In this document: positions 17,151 to 25,380 of the stretch, one piece after another
Layout of the letters: each line of letters opens with the position of its first letter
Numbering within the stretch: the first letter of the stretch is position 1
Source: DRTC01 sp964521025
GTDB taxonomy: Bacteria; Cloacimonadota; Cloacimonadia; Cloacimonadales; TCS61
Direction: 5' to 3'
NCBI GenBank assembly: GCA_964521025.1
Contig: CAZFPK010000021.1
Location: 1-49,809 of the forward strand
Length of the DNA stretch: 49,809 nucleotides
Notes under the pieces: model-generated
Databases searched by the model: none
The model's input: the letters and a program-made list of their open reading frames with translations, nothing else
Told to the model about the DNA's origin: nothing
Made by a program: the position numbers and the translations under genes

Positions 17151-18593
17151 GTGAATTTTCAAAAATTAGCCATCGAAAAAGCAGATACGCTCGGTGTCGA
17201 TTATGCCGACATCCGCATCCAGACAACTCACTTTGAAGTGATCTACCTGCGGAATTTGAGTTTGAAGAATACGCGGGATAATGTCCTTCGCGGATACGGA
17301 ATTCGCGTTCTAAAGGACGGTGCCTGGGGATTTGCACACAGCAATGTTTTTACAAAAGAAGCAGTTCTCAAAACTGTGAAGAAAGCTTATGAAATTGCCT
17401 TGAATTCTGCGAAAATCAAAAATGGAGAAGGTATCAAACTTGCATCAGAAAGGAGTTATATCGATACTTACCGAACACCGGTAAAGATCGATCCGTTCAA
17501 AGTTCCCTTGCGGGAGAAAGTTGATTTGATGCTGGAAGTGAATAAAACCATGCTCAATTTCCGGGAAATCAAACAGGCGGTGTTCTTCATTTTATCCCAG
17601 ACCGATGATAAGATTTTTGCTTCAACTCTCGGAACGGAATTGGATATTTCCACTACTTTTGTTGCTCCGATGATAACTGCAACTGCAGTTACGGAAGATG
17701 ACAGTCAATCGCGTTCATTCCAAAGCGGTGGACAGGCAAAAGGTTGGGAATTGGTTTTGGAAAACAACTTTTTGGAAAAAGCACCGGTGCTGGCAGAAGA
17801 AGCGATCATCAAAGTCAAAGCCGATTCTCTCAAAGAAGAGAAAAGACGAGATTTGTTACTCGATCCAATCCACTTGTCCCTGACCATGCACGAATCCGTC
17901 GGACATCCGACCGAACTTGATCGAGTTCTCGGGTGGGAAGCAGATTTTGCCGGAATTTCTTTTGCTACTCCGGAAAAATTGAAGAACTACAAATACGGTT
18001 CGAAAATCGTCAATCTTTCGGGAGACAATACTTTACCAGAAGGATTAGCAACTGCCGGATACGATGATGACGGCGTTCCCGGACAGAAATGGCAGATCGT
18101 TAAAAACGGTATTCTCAACGAATACGGAACAACCCGTGAAACTGCACCTTTTATCGGGGAAAAGATGAGTCGGGGCTGCAATCGAGCCACTTATTACTAC
18201 GATTTCCCGATCAATCGCATTCCCAATCTTTACCTGGAACCGGGAGAAAAACCACTCACACCGCAGGAATTGATTTCCGATACGGATGACGGAATTTACA
18301 TCGAAGGTCAGGGTTCGTTCTCTATCGATCAACATCGCGTCAATTTCCAATTCGGAGGTGATATGTCCTGGGAGATCAAAAATGGTAAGAAAGTGCGACC
18401 CCTGAAAAAAATAATTTATAAATCCAACAATCCTGAGTTCTGGAACAGTACGGATGCGATCTGCGATAAAAGATTCTGGAAACCTTTCGGTGTCATTAAT
18501 TGCGGTAAAGGTCAACCGTCTCAATCGGGCAGGATGACGCACGGAGCAGCTTTAACCCGTTTTCGAAATATTCGGGTGGGAGGTTCAAAATGA
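17151..18593 (+). CDS. tldD: TldD metalloprotease subunit
   Basis: Catalytic subunit of the TldD/TldE (PmbA) heterodimeric zinc protease, which degrades unfolded peptides and in other bacteria matures modified peptides such as microcin B17. The zinc motif HESVGH is at residues 247-252 and the C-terminal family blocks are present: YDDDGVPGQ, RGCNRATYYY, GQGSFSIDQHRVNFQFGG and INCGKGQPSQSGRMTHGA. 480 residues, the usual length. GTG 17151 was chosen over the adjacent in-frame TTG 17148 because it lies 7 nt from AGGAGG. Its stop overlaps tldE by four bases (ATGA). No peptide-antibiotic genes are nearby, so a housekeeping proteolysis role is likely. Confidence 0.95.
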   Translation: MNFQKLAIEKADTLGVDYADIRIQTTHFEVIYLRNLSLKNTRDNVLRGYGIRVLKDGAWGFAHSNVFTKEAVLKTVKKAYEIALNSAKIKNGEGIKLASERSYIDTYRTPVKIDPFKVPLREKVDLMLEVNKTMLNFREIKQAVFFILSQTDDKIFASTLGTELDISTTFVAPMITATAVTEDDSQSRSFQSGGQAKGWELVLENNFLEKAPVLAEEAIIKVKADSLKEEKRRDLLLDPIHLSLTMHESVGHPTELDRVLGWEADFAGISFATPEKLKNYKYGSKIVNLSGDNTLPEGLATAGYDDDGVPGQKWQIVKNGILNEYGTTRETAPFIGEKMSRGCNRATYYYDFPINRIPNLYLEPGEKPLTPQELISDTDDGIYIEGQGSFSIDQHRVNFQFGGDMSWEIKNGKKVRPLKKIIYKSNNPEFWNSTDAICDKRFWKPFGVINCGKGQPSQSGRMTHGAALTRFRNIRVGGSK

Positions 18594-19876
18594 AAAACAG
18601 ACAGATTTTTGAAAAAGCAGGAAAATTCATCAAACAGAACTGTCGGGCAGACGATTTTATTTTAAGATTATTTCATACCAGATCTCATAAAACCAGATTC
18701 GCCCAAAATGCCATTACCCAGCACATCGATGGAGAAAATATTTCTGCAGGTTTGAATGTTGCATTCGGGAATAAAACCGGAACTGCTTCCATCAATCAGG
18801 TCGATGAAAATTCTTTGAAACACATCATCAAAACTGCCGAAGAAATCGCTAAACTGAACCAGCCGGACCCGGAATTCGTTCTTTCCGAGAAAAAACACGA
18901 ACTTCCTGAGGTGAACAATTTTTCCGAAAATACATCGAATCTCACAACCGAAGAAATGGTTGAAAACATCAGGAAATGCGTACAGAGTGCCAAATCCAAA
19001 GACGCTTTTGTTTCCGGGATTTCCCAAAAAAATCTTCGCGAATCTTATTTCATCACCAAGAACGGATTTGAAGGTTTTGACAGTTCGTCAACATTTTCTC
19101 ATTCCATGACTTTGAAGAAAAAGGCAGTGGAAACCAAAGTTTCCAGCGAATATAAAGATCATCATAAATTTATTCCAAAAAATGAGATCGAACGCTTGAA
19201 TTCGCAATTTGATTCATTGGGAAAACCGGAAAAAATGAATGCCGGAAAAATTCCCGTTATTTTAAGACCGAATGCCGTGGAAAATCTCTTTGGATTTTTA
19301 TACTGGATGATGAATATGCGTGACGCAGACGAAGGCGTGAACCAGTTTACCGGACAACTGGGTAGAAAATTCTTCGGTGAAAAATTCTCACTCCATTCGA
19401 CTATCGATGATCCGGAACTGATCTCTCCGAAATTCAGTCATGAAGGAATTCCATCCCGGAATATCTATTGGGTCAAAGAGGGAAATTTAAAGAATCTTCC
19501 AACTACAAGATATTACGCAAAAAAGAAAAATATAGACCCTTCTTTTATTTTCAATTTTGTCATCGAAGGTGGAAACTCTTCCGAACTGGAAATGATGAAA
19601 ATGGTCGGGAAAGGTCTGATCATCAATAATTTCTGGTATATCCGATTCGTGGATAAGAAAAAAGGGGAACTGACCGGAATGACGCGCGATGGAGTTCTCT
19701 ATTTTGAGAATGGAAAAGTTAAACACACGGTAAATAACTTCCGTTGGAATGAAGTGCTGCACGAAGCAACCCGCAGGATTCTCGCTCTCGGAGAAAGTAT
19801 CCTCAAAGATGCTTTTACCCGCGTGCCGACAATGCTCATTAAAGATTTCAATTTTGTGGATACTACGAGTTTTTAA
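18590..19876 (+). CDS. tldE: TldE/PmbA family protein
   Basis: 428-residue partner of TldD in the TldD/E protease. TldE proteins share the fold but lack the HExxxH zinc motif, and none is seen here. Family blocks include the N-terminal repeat-like GLNVAFGNKTGTASINQ and the C-terminal DPSFIFNFVIEGGNSSELEMM and GMTRDGVLYFENGKVKHTVNNFRWNE. It starts within the tldD stop (ATGA overlap) with GGAGG upstream, so expression is translationally coupled. The cytosolic heterodimer is inferred from the family. Confidence 0.93.
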   Translation: MKNRQIFEKAGKFIKQNCRADDFILRLFHTRSHKTRFAQNAITQHIDGENISAGLNVAFGNKTGTASINQVDENSLKHIIKTAEEIAKLNQPDPEFVLSEKKHELPEVNNFSENTSNLTTEEMVENIRKCVQSAKSKDAFVSGISQKNLRESYFITKNGFEGFDSSSTFSHSMTLKKKAVETKVSSEYKDHHKFIPKNEIERLNSQFDSLGKPEKMNAGKIPVILRPNAVENLFGFLYWMMNMRDADEGVNQFTGQLGRKFFGEKFSLHSTIDDPELISPKFSHEGIPSRNIYWVKEGNLKNLPTTRYYAKKKNIDPSFIFNFVIEGGNSSELEMMKMVGKGLIINNFWYIRFVDKKKGELTGMTRDGVLYFENGKVKHTVNNFRWNEVLHEATRRILALGESILKDAFTRVPTMLIKDFNFVDTTSF

Positions 19877-19980
19877 AACGCTTGCCGATGCTGCCAGCTG
19901 CAATGATAACGAATATTTTGCTCTTTTTAGTTTACATGTTGGAGATGCAAAAATGAGGGAGTTTTGTGTCAAAATGTTTT

Positions 19981-20024
19981 TCTCACCACGAAGGCACTAA
20001 AGCACGAAGGATGCACAAGGAAGT
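19981..20024. repeat. Dispersed 'CACCACGAAGGCACTAAAG' repeat
   Basis: TCTCACCACGAAGGCACTAA followed by AGCACGAAGGATGCACAAGG. Reverse complement of the TTCGTG...TTCGTGG type at 6459. Confidence 0.6.
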
Positions 20025-20116
20025 AGAGAATAAAAATAAAACATACGAAAAAGTGTAATTTTTAGTGGAAATTACTTGCGGAAAAGTGTTGATTAATATA
20101 TTCATTCTTAATTTTC

Positions 20117-20153
20117 TTTTCACCGCAAAGACGAGAAGGAATCACAAAGGAAA
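20117..20153. repeat. Dispersed 'TTTTCACCGCAAAGACGAG' repeat
   Basis: CACCGCAAAGACGAGAAGG, then ATCACAAAGGAAAA. Same family as 19981-20024, 95 bp away in the same orientation. Confidence 0.55.
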
Positions 20154-20350
20154 ATTAAAGATGATAATTAATTAATAACTTTTCTTCCAGACCATTTGGA
20201 TATAAAAAATAAAATTGTTGTTTATTAAAAACAGGATTTGTTCATAAAATGAAGTTTGAAATGTTATTGGAATAGAAAAGCCTTCTTTAAGGACTGACCA
20301 ATCGACTGATTTTTTTAGAATGAAATTTTCTTTCATAATATCATTTCAAG

Positions 20351-21088
20351 TTAGACATTCAAATAATTATCAATTGAATAAACTTCAAATGATTTCGCAT
20401 GCCATTGAGATAAATTTTCGTAAGTTAAGAATTTTACGCGATTTTTTATAGATTCAAACGCTGTTAACTTAATCTTTTTAATGAAATAATCTTTCCTATT
20501 TTTGTTAGCAACTATCACAAATTCCGTATTAAAATCCTGTAGATCAACAAATTTAAGTAATGAATTTTGTATATCAGTTTTATGTTCCACTTCAAAAAAA
20601 CCAGCAGGCATTTTTCTATTATTAAACCAACTGACATCTATTGTTTTTGCTCTACTCACAAAAGTCTCATAACTAAAATCGTAGAAAGATTTAATAAATG
20701 TTAATTCTGTTAATCTTTTTCCAAGATATATTCTATTTTTATCCTGATTGGGTATAAAAGTCGCATAATTTTTGATATTTCCTATCTCAACTAATAATCC
20801 TTGATAATATGTATGATCAAGTTCTTCTGTTTTATCAACATCTTGAACTTTATTTAATTCCAAAACATATTCTGGTAATCTGCTTTTATAAGAATTTAAA
20901 GCCCATTGTCCTGGTTTAATTCTGAAAAAAAATCGTTTATCTTGAACTATTCTTCTTATACTTGCAAAAGGTGTTTTAGTTTTCCATTCACAATCTTCAA
21001 TTTGCAAAACATGTTGGTTAAGAAATCCCAATGTTGCAAATCCTCTATTTTCCTCCATTACTTTAATTACTGCTTCATATTGTTTCAT
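20351..21088 (-). CDS. HARE-type HTH protein with putative PD-(D/E)xK nuclease domain
   Basis: 245 residues. The N-terminal 70 residues look like a HARE (HB1/ASXL/restriction endonuclease) winged helix: alternating helices, then SIRRIVQDKRFFFRIKPGQWAL. The C-terminal half carries D151 in IDVSWF and E166-x-E168 in AGFFEVEHKTDI, followed by an amphipathic helix and the strand EFVIVANK, which fits a restriction-like D...ExE/ExK core. This suggests a sequence- or modification-dependent endonuclease, but no cognate methylase is adjacent; the nearest is 4.6 kb away beyond the zinc operon. ATG 21088 has GAGG 9 nt upstream; the in-frame TTG 6 nt earlier is less likely. AT-rich composition suggests acquisition. 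Confidence 0.6.
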   Translation of the reverse strand: MKQYEAVIKVMEENRGFATLGFLNQHVLQIEDCEWKTKTPFASIRRIVQDKRFFFRIKPGQWALNSYKSRLPEYVLELNKVQDVDKTEELDHTYYQGLLVEIGNIKNYATFIPNQDKNRIYLGKRLTELTFIKSFYDFSYETFVSRAKTIDVSWFNNRKMPAGFFEVEHKTDIQNSLLKFVDLQDFNTEFVIVANKNRKDYFIKKIKLTAFESIKNRVKFLTYENLSQWHAKSFEVYSIDNYLNV

Positions 21089-21292
21089 AATCAATCCTCA
21101 TAACATATTAAAATTACAATTTCTCATTTTACGAATTACAAGTTGGTATTGAATTTTCCTGCAACCATTTTCTCCCAATCCCCAAATAAATCTCCCCTGA
21201 AATACCCTTTCTTGGATTCCCGGAGAAGTTTAGATCAGCAATTATTTTGTCAAGAACAGATACCGATTAAAACAAATTTGATTTTCAGTGTT

Positions 21293-22111
21293 TTAATGTT
21301 TATAAACTCTCTTCAAATTCAACGCCAGCAGATACATAAAGCCGGAAGTGATAATGATCGCAGCACCGGACGGCAGGTTCATCTCAAAGGAAAGGAAAAT
21401 TCCCAAAAATGTGAAGATCAAACCGAGAATGATCGCTGTGATCATCATTTTTGCAGGTGTTTTCATATAAAGAAAGGAAATAGCAGCAGGCAAGGTCAAA
21501 AGAGCGATCACGAGGATGAGCCCTACGATGCGGATGAGAACAACAATGGTCAAAGCGATCAGGATCAAAAGTAAAATATAGAGGAAATCGACCGGTAAAC
21601 CGCGCAAACGGGAGAATTCTTCGTCAAAAGTGATCGCCAGGAATTGCCGGTAAAAGAGTATGACCATCCCGATGATGAGGATATTGAGGAAGATAAGTAT
21701 GAGTATATCTGATTTTGAAACGAGCAGGATATTACCGAACAAATAGGTGAGCAGATCGACATTATAACCGGGAGTCAGGTACATGAAGATAACTCCGATC
21801 GCCATTCCGATCGCCCATAAAGCTCCGATCACGGTGTCTTCCTGTTGTTTTGCCTTCAATTTTACAAGCCCGATGATAATAGCAGCAAGAACCGCGAACA
21901 CAAATGCTCCGATGATCGGTTCGATTCCGAGATAATAGGCAATCCCAACTCCTCCCAAAATCGTATGAGCAATGCCGCCGCTGATGAAAACTATCCGCTT
22001 GATGACCACGAAAGTTCCCATGATCCCGCAGACAATGCTGGAAAGAATTCCTCCCAGAACAGCGTTCTGCAGGAATGTGTGTTGGAATAATGCTGTGATG
22101 AAATCGTTCAT
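21293..22111 (-). CDS. znuB: Zinc/metal ABC transporter permease (ZnuB-like)
   Basis: 272-residue ABC-3 family permease with about eight transmembrane segments, forming the inner-membrane channel for Zn2+ (or Mn2+) imported by the ZnuA-ZnuC system encoded just upstream. Typical blocks: the N-terminal FLQNAVLGGILSSIVCGIMG, FVVIKRIVFISGGIAHTILGGVGI (cytoplasmic coupling region) and VGLILVIALLTLPAA. It is separated from znuC by a 125-bp palindromic element, which leaves it with only a weak ribosome site (GGGTGAG well upstream of ATG). Metal identity rests on the His-loop ZnuA and the Fur/Zur-type regulator in the same operon. Confidence 0.92.
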   Translation of the reverse strand: MNDFITALFQHTFLQNAVLGGILSSIVCGIMGTFVVIKRIVFISGGIAHTILGGVGIAYYLGIEPIIGAFVFAVLAAIIIGLVKLKAKQQEDTVIGALWAIGMAIGVIFMYLTPGYNVDLLTYLFGNILLVSKSDILILIFLNILIIGMVILFYRQFLAITFDEEFSRLRGLPVDFLYILLLILIALTIVVLIRIVGLILVIALLTLPAAISFLYMKTPAKMMITAIILGLIFTFLGIFLSFEMNLPSGAAIIITSGFMYLLALNLKRVYKH

Positions 22112-22118
22112 TTTTTTC

Positions 22119-22243
22119 TAACTCACCCTCGGTCCCTCTCTTGAGAAGAGAGGGATGACTGCAGGTATTAGATGGATTTTAGTATTTCATCTTGCAATTC
22201 TCATATTCCTTCTCTCTTGAGAGAAGGACAGCAGGATGAGTTA
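22119..22243. mobile_element. MITE-like palindromic element between znuC and znuB
   Basis: Imperfect terminal inverted repeats begin TAACTCA(C/T)CCT at each end (22119 and, reversed, 22243). Inside each end sits a perfect 9-bp hairpin: CCCTCTCTT-GAG-AAGAGAGGG and CCTTCTCTC-TT-GAGAGAAGG. It has no coding capacity. The right end (TTA on plus, TAA on minus) is exactly the stop codon of znuC. Target-site duplication is not evident. The structure resembles small non-autonomous elements or large REP-type palindromes. Confidence 0.65.
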
Positions 22244-22972
22244 CAACTTACACTCATGCTCCAAAGTCCTGATCGAACCATTATAAAAATCCAGGATGGA
22301 ACTTCCCTTGATCTCGTCTATCCTGTGCGTGCAGGAGCAGATATTCAAGCAGGTAACTTTATTTACATAAGAGGAAACAAAACCAATATCATGCGAAACC
22401 ATGACAATTGTTTTTGTCTCATTCATGATTTTCAGAGTATCATAAATATCTTTCTCAACCGAATGATCGACACTGGCGGTTGGTTCGTCGAGTAACAGGA
22501 TTTCCGGGTCCGTCATCAAGGCACGAGCGATCAATGTCCGCTGTTTCTGTCCGCCGGAGAGTTCTCCGAAATTCTTATCTGCCAGTTCTCTGATGCGAAC
22601 TAATTCTAACATTTCACGGGCTTTTTGCTTTGTCTCTTTTTTATACTTTGGAAAAACAGAGTCTAACTTTAAATCGCTCATCATCACGACTTCCAGGACT
22701 TTGATGGGAAAATTGCGGTCGAATTCACCATATTGAGGAAGATAACCGATCCCCTTCCGAACGGATGCTGGATTTTTTCCAAGAACTGAGATCGTTCCTT
22801 TATCGGGTTCCAGTAATCCGAGTATAAGTTTGAGAAGAGTTGTTTTGCCGCTGCCGTTCGGTCCCAGGATCGCCATGAAGTCTTTATTCTCAACAGCAAG
22901 ATCGATATTGCTGAGAACCGGCTGCTTCCCGAAGGAAAAAGCTACATCTTTGAATTCGATAGCATTTTGCAT
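22241..22972 (-). CDS. znuC: Zinc/metal ABC transporter ATP-binding protein (ZnuC-like)
   Basis: 243-residue ABC ATPase driving metal import with ZnuB and ZnuA. Walker A GPNGSGKTT begins at residue 37, Q-loop LPQYGEFD, signature LSGGQKQR, Walker B EILLLDEPT, D-loop ASVD and switch His in MVSHD are all intact. The C-terminal 40 residues carry a Cys cluster (CLNICSCTH), unusual for this subunit and possibly metal-related. ATG 22972 has GGAG 6 nt upstream. The stop codon is the outer end of the palindromic element, so the last residues may have changed at insertion. Confidence 0.93.
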   Translation of the reverse strand: MQNAIEFKDVAFSFGKQPVLSNIDLAVENKDFMAILGPNGSGKTTLLKLILGLLEPDKGTISVLGKNPASVRKGIGYLPQYGEFDRNFPIKVLEVVMMSDLKLDSVFPKYKKETKQKAREMLELVRIRELADKNFGELSGGQKQRTLIARALMTDPEILLLDEPTASVDHSVEKDIYDTLKIMNETKTIVMVSHDIGFVSSYVNKVTCLNICSCTHRIDEIKGSSILDFYNGSIRTLEHECKL

Positions 22973-22989
22973 TGAATCTCCGCTATTCG

Positions 22990-23011
22990 AGTCGTTAGCG
23001 CAGCGACGACT
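22990..23011. repeat. Small palindrome AGTCGT...ACGACT
   Basis: 6-bp arms with a GC-rich loop, and GAGTCGT / ACGACTTGA blocks like the CTCGACTTG-type elements near 1.3 and 3.5 kb. Lies between znuA and znuC. Confidence 0.5.
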
Positions 23012-23045
23012 TGAAACTACTAATACGACAAAATGTTTTAAATTT

Positions 23046-23086
23046 TTTCAACTCGTCTCCGGCAACTGCCGTATTACAAGTTGAAA
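23046..23086. repeat. Palindrome TTTCAACT...AGTTGAAA
   Basis: 8-bp outer arms TTTCAACT and AGTTGAAA enclose CCGGCAACTGCCG. Related to the palindrome at 1026-1061. Lies between znuA and znuC. Confidence 0.55.
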
Positions 23087-23089
23087 TGT

Positions 23090-23146
23090 CATGGTGAGCG
23101 TAGTCGAACCATGAACTTTATCAATCTTTCGACTTCGCTCAGGATG
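23090..23146. repeat. 'TGGTGAGCGTAGTCGAACCA' type dispersed repeat
   Basis: ATGGTGAGCGTAGTCGAACC followed after 22 bp by TTTCGACTTCGCTCAGGATG. The two halves are inverted variants of a (G)AGCGAAGTCGAA(C/A) motif. Three repeat families are therefore stacked within 160 bp between znuA and znuC. Confidence 0.55.
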
Positions 23147-23199
23147 AAAATAAGAAGGATATTCCACTACATTTCCACTTCGATAATTTCATTCTGACT

Positions 23200-24120
23200 T
23201 TACTCCTCGCCCATCCCTTCCATCAGGTTTTTTGTTATAACTCGTAAATTCTCTAAATAATCCTCAGCCAGCGGATCGATCTTGATCACTTTTCCCTTGA
23301 TCGCATCTGTAACAACTTCCGCTTCCCGGGAACTGAATTGCTGTTGGATAAAAATAACTCTTATTTTTTTATAATTGGCAAAACTCAAGAGAACAGAGAG
23401 TTCTTTCGGATTGGGAGTTCTACCTTGAATTTCGATCGGGATCTGAGTTAGACCGAATTCATCTGCAAAATAACCCCAGGCAGGATGAAAAACTAAAAAT
23501 TCCTTCTTCCCGATTTTGCTGAAAGTTTCAGCGATCTCATTATGGACTTTATCCAGATCTTGTTGGAAAGCGTTTAATTTTTTTTGATAAAACTCTTTTT
23601 CCCGGGGACTTGAATTAACCAGCGCATCATAAATATTTCGAGCCTGAATTTTCACTAAAGAAGGACTCAACCAGATGTGCGGATCGTGTTCGTAATGAGG
23701 TTCTCTTTCCTTTTTCTTCTCCATCAACACTTTTTCAACTCCGAACCTGATCAAAAGATCTTTTGCCGCTTCCATTTCCCGTAATTCGATTCCTTTTCTC
23801 GTATCGACTATTTTCATTTCCGGATTTGCTTCCTGAATTTTCGGTAACCAACTTTTCTCAAAAGGAACTCCGATCCTAAAATACATTTTTGTTTGAGATA
23901 AAGCGACCATTTGTTTTGGAGTCGGTTCATAAGTAGCCGGATTATGACCGGGTTGAACCATAACCTGAACCTCGAATTTATCTCCTGCAATCCGTTCTAC
24001 AAAATATTTCTGGGGGAGAATACTAACAAAAATTTTGTCTTCTTCTTTTTCAATGGCTTCCTTGCTGCAAACAGAAAGTATGATCAAACTCGATATTAGA
24101 CTAATAATTATCTTTTTCAT
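23200..24120 (-). CDS. znuA: Zinc ABC transporter substrate-binding protein (ZnuA-like)
   Basis: 306-residue cluster A-I periplasmic binding protein delivering Zn2+ to ZnuBC. Hydrophobic export signal at 1-20 ends in LSVC, a slightly atypical lipobox. Metal-site pieces: VQPGHNPATYEP, a short His loop HYEHDPHIWLSPS, LVFHPAWGYFADEFGL and the late acidic DPLAEDYLENL. The His loop is shorter than in proteobacterial ZnuA, so Mn2+ cannot be excluded. ATG 24120 was chosen, 11 nt after the fur stop and directly before the signal peptide; a longer frame from 24153 would overlap fur and spoil the signal. First structural gene of a fur-znuA-znuC-znuB operon. Confidence 0.92.
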   Translation of the reverse strand: MKKIIISLISSLIILSVCSKEAIEKEEDKIFVSILPQKYFVERIAGDKFEVQVMVQPGHNPATYEPTPKQMVALSQTKMYFRIGVPFEKSWLPKIQEANPEMKIVDTRKGIELREMEAAKDLLIRFGVEKVLMEKKKEREPHYEHDPHIWLSPSLVKIQARNIYDALVNSSPREKEFYQKKLNAFQQDLDKVHNEIAETFSKIGKKEFLVFHPAWGYFADEFGLTQIPIEIQGRTPNPKELSVLLSFANYKKIRVIFIQQQFSSREAEVVTDAIKGKVIKIDPLAEDYLENLRVITKNLMEGMGEE

Positions 24121-24131
24121 TTTAATCTCTA

Positions 24132-24560
24132 TCAGCTCTGACATTCGGAACACAATCCTTCGATGCGGAGGAAATGTTCTTCAACATGAGCGTTTAATTG
24201 CTCCTGAACAGTTCTTTTGATCGCTTCAAAATTGCAGTAATCAAGACACTGAACTTTCCGGCAATTCCGGCAGATGAAATGATGATGATGAGAGCCATCC
24301 GGATTTTCACATAAATAATAATAAACCTGGTTATCATTTTTACGAAGGTTGGCAGCTAATCCAATCTCCTGGAATTGCTGCAAAATCCGGTAAACAGTCG
24401 GTAATCCCATCTGATCAAAATCATTTTTCAGAAAAGACCAGATCTCGGAAGGTGTGTAGAATTTTTTATCTTTCAGAAAAATATCGATAACTGCAGACCT
24501 TTTGGGAGTAATCTTTAAATGTTTAATTCGCAAAAAATCCAAATATTCCTGTTTTTTCAT
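24132..24560 (-). CDS. Fur family regulator, probably Zur
   Basis: 142-residue ferric-uptake-regulator family repressor. It has the winged helix (KITPKRSAVIDIF ... GLPTVYRILQQF), the regulatory-site stretch GSHHHHFICRNC (H91-H94, C97, C100) and a second CxxC (C137, C140), giving a structural Zn(Cys)4 site. Linkage as first gene of the znuACB operon makes zinc sensing (Zur) and autoregulation most likely, but PerR/Fur roles cannot be excluded from sequence. ATG has AGAGGA upstream. A candidate promoter lies 70 bp upstream (24630-24659). Confidence 0.92.
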   Translation of the reverse strand: MKKQEYLDFLRIKHLKITPKRSAVIDIFLKDKKFYTPSEIWSFLKNDFDQMGLPTVYRILQQFQEIGLAANLRKNDNQVYYYLCENPDGSHHHHFICRNCRKVQCLDYCNFEAIKRTVQEQLNAHVEEHFLRIEGLCSECQS

Positions 24561-24979
24561 TTTTCCTCTAAATGAAAATTATTTCTGTTTAGAAGATAAG
24601 ATATCGAATTAGTGCTGAAATGCAAAAAAATTATTTGACGCATATAATATCATAAGCAACATCACAATAAAATGAAAACATTTTTTTTAAAGATTTAAGG
24701 CAGTTATTATCTAAATTTTCTCACGACATTTTTCTCATTTCCAATTTTTAAATGATCAACTACTCCTTCAATAATCACCTATCTTTTTAGAGTAATTCCT
24801 GATTTTCTCTATTATCGATATTTCACTACAAGAAAAGCCGTTTCGAGAAGGAGCAACTTAAGATTACAATATTATAGAATTTTTTGAGGTGCAGCAAGAA
24901 AATATCAAAATATTTGACAGAAGATTTTTCAGAATAATTTGTGTTTTTTATGTTTTGAAGATAAATAAAAGGTAATATT
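24561..24979. other. Divergent regulatory region, 419 bp
   Basis: AT-rich spacer between leftward fur and rightward HEPN genes. It holds the candidate fur promoter (listed), a TTGACA (24914-24919) ahead of the HEPN gene without a clear -10, and no ORF. Confidence 0.45.
24630..24659 (-). promoter_or_regulatory. Candidate promoter/operator of the fur-znuACB operon
   Basis: Reading leftward: TTGCTT (24659-24654), an 18-nt spacer, AATAAT (24635-24630). The spacer contains the AT-rich partial dyad TGATATTATATGCGTCA, the kind of sequence Fur-family proteins bind. No other copy was found in the window, so the operator call is tentative. Confidence 0.35.
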
Positions 24980-25380
24980 ATGAACATAAATGAGAAAGTT
25001 CAATATTGGATAGAAATTGCAGAATACGATTTGAAAACAACGAAAGTTATGCTTGATGGAAAAAGCTTTCTGTATGTAGGTTTTATGTGCCATCAGGTTA
25101 TTGAAAAGATTTTGAAAGCGTATTATACTTTCAAATTAGAGGAAGTCCGCCATTTATTCACAATCTTCCGGAACTTGCTAAACAAAGTAAATTGTATTCA
25201 GAGTTATCAACAAAACAGAAAGATTTTATCGATCAGTTGGATCCTTTAAATATTGAAGCAAGATATCCGACTTATAAACAGAAATTGCTAAAAATTCTTA
25301 CTGAAAATAAGTGTAAACAAATCTTGAATGATACAGAGGTTTTGGTGAAATGGATAAAAAAGAAATTGATAGAAAGTTAA
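24980..25380 (+). pseudogene. HEPN domain protein, split by a single-base frameshift
   Basis: Two overlapping frames together make one HEPN (PF05168-like) protein. The first gives EKVQYWIEIAEYDLKTT ... GFMCHQVIEKILKAYY to about 25147; the second resumes PPFIHNLPELAKQSKLYSEL ... LDPLNIEARYP to TAA 25380. Restoring one T at GAAGT^CCGCC (about 25147) would give the expected EVPPFIHNL. As deposited, the first frame ends at 25249 with an unrelated tail. Partner of the MNT nucleotidyltransferase that starts at 25350 inside its 3' end. Either an inactivated toxin or a base error in the assembly; the remaining sequence is undecayed, which favours a recent mutation or an error. ATG 24980 has AAAGG upstream. 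Confidence 0.8.

Larger units (their letters stand above)
19877..20350. other. Repeat-containing intergenic region, 474 bp
   Basis: Lies between convergent tldE and the leftward HARE-HTH gene. It contains two ACCGCAAAGACGAG / ACCACGAAGGCAC-type dispersed repeats (19981-20024, 20117-20153) and AT-rich filler. No gene is seen; frames here are shadows running out of tldE. Confidence 0.5.
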
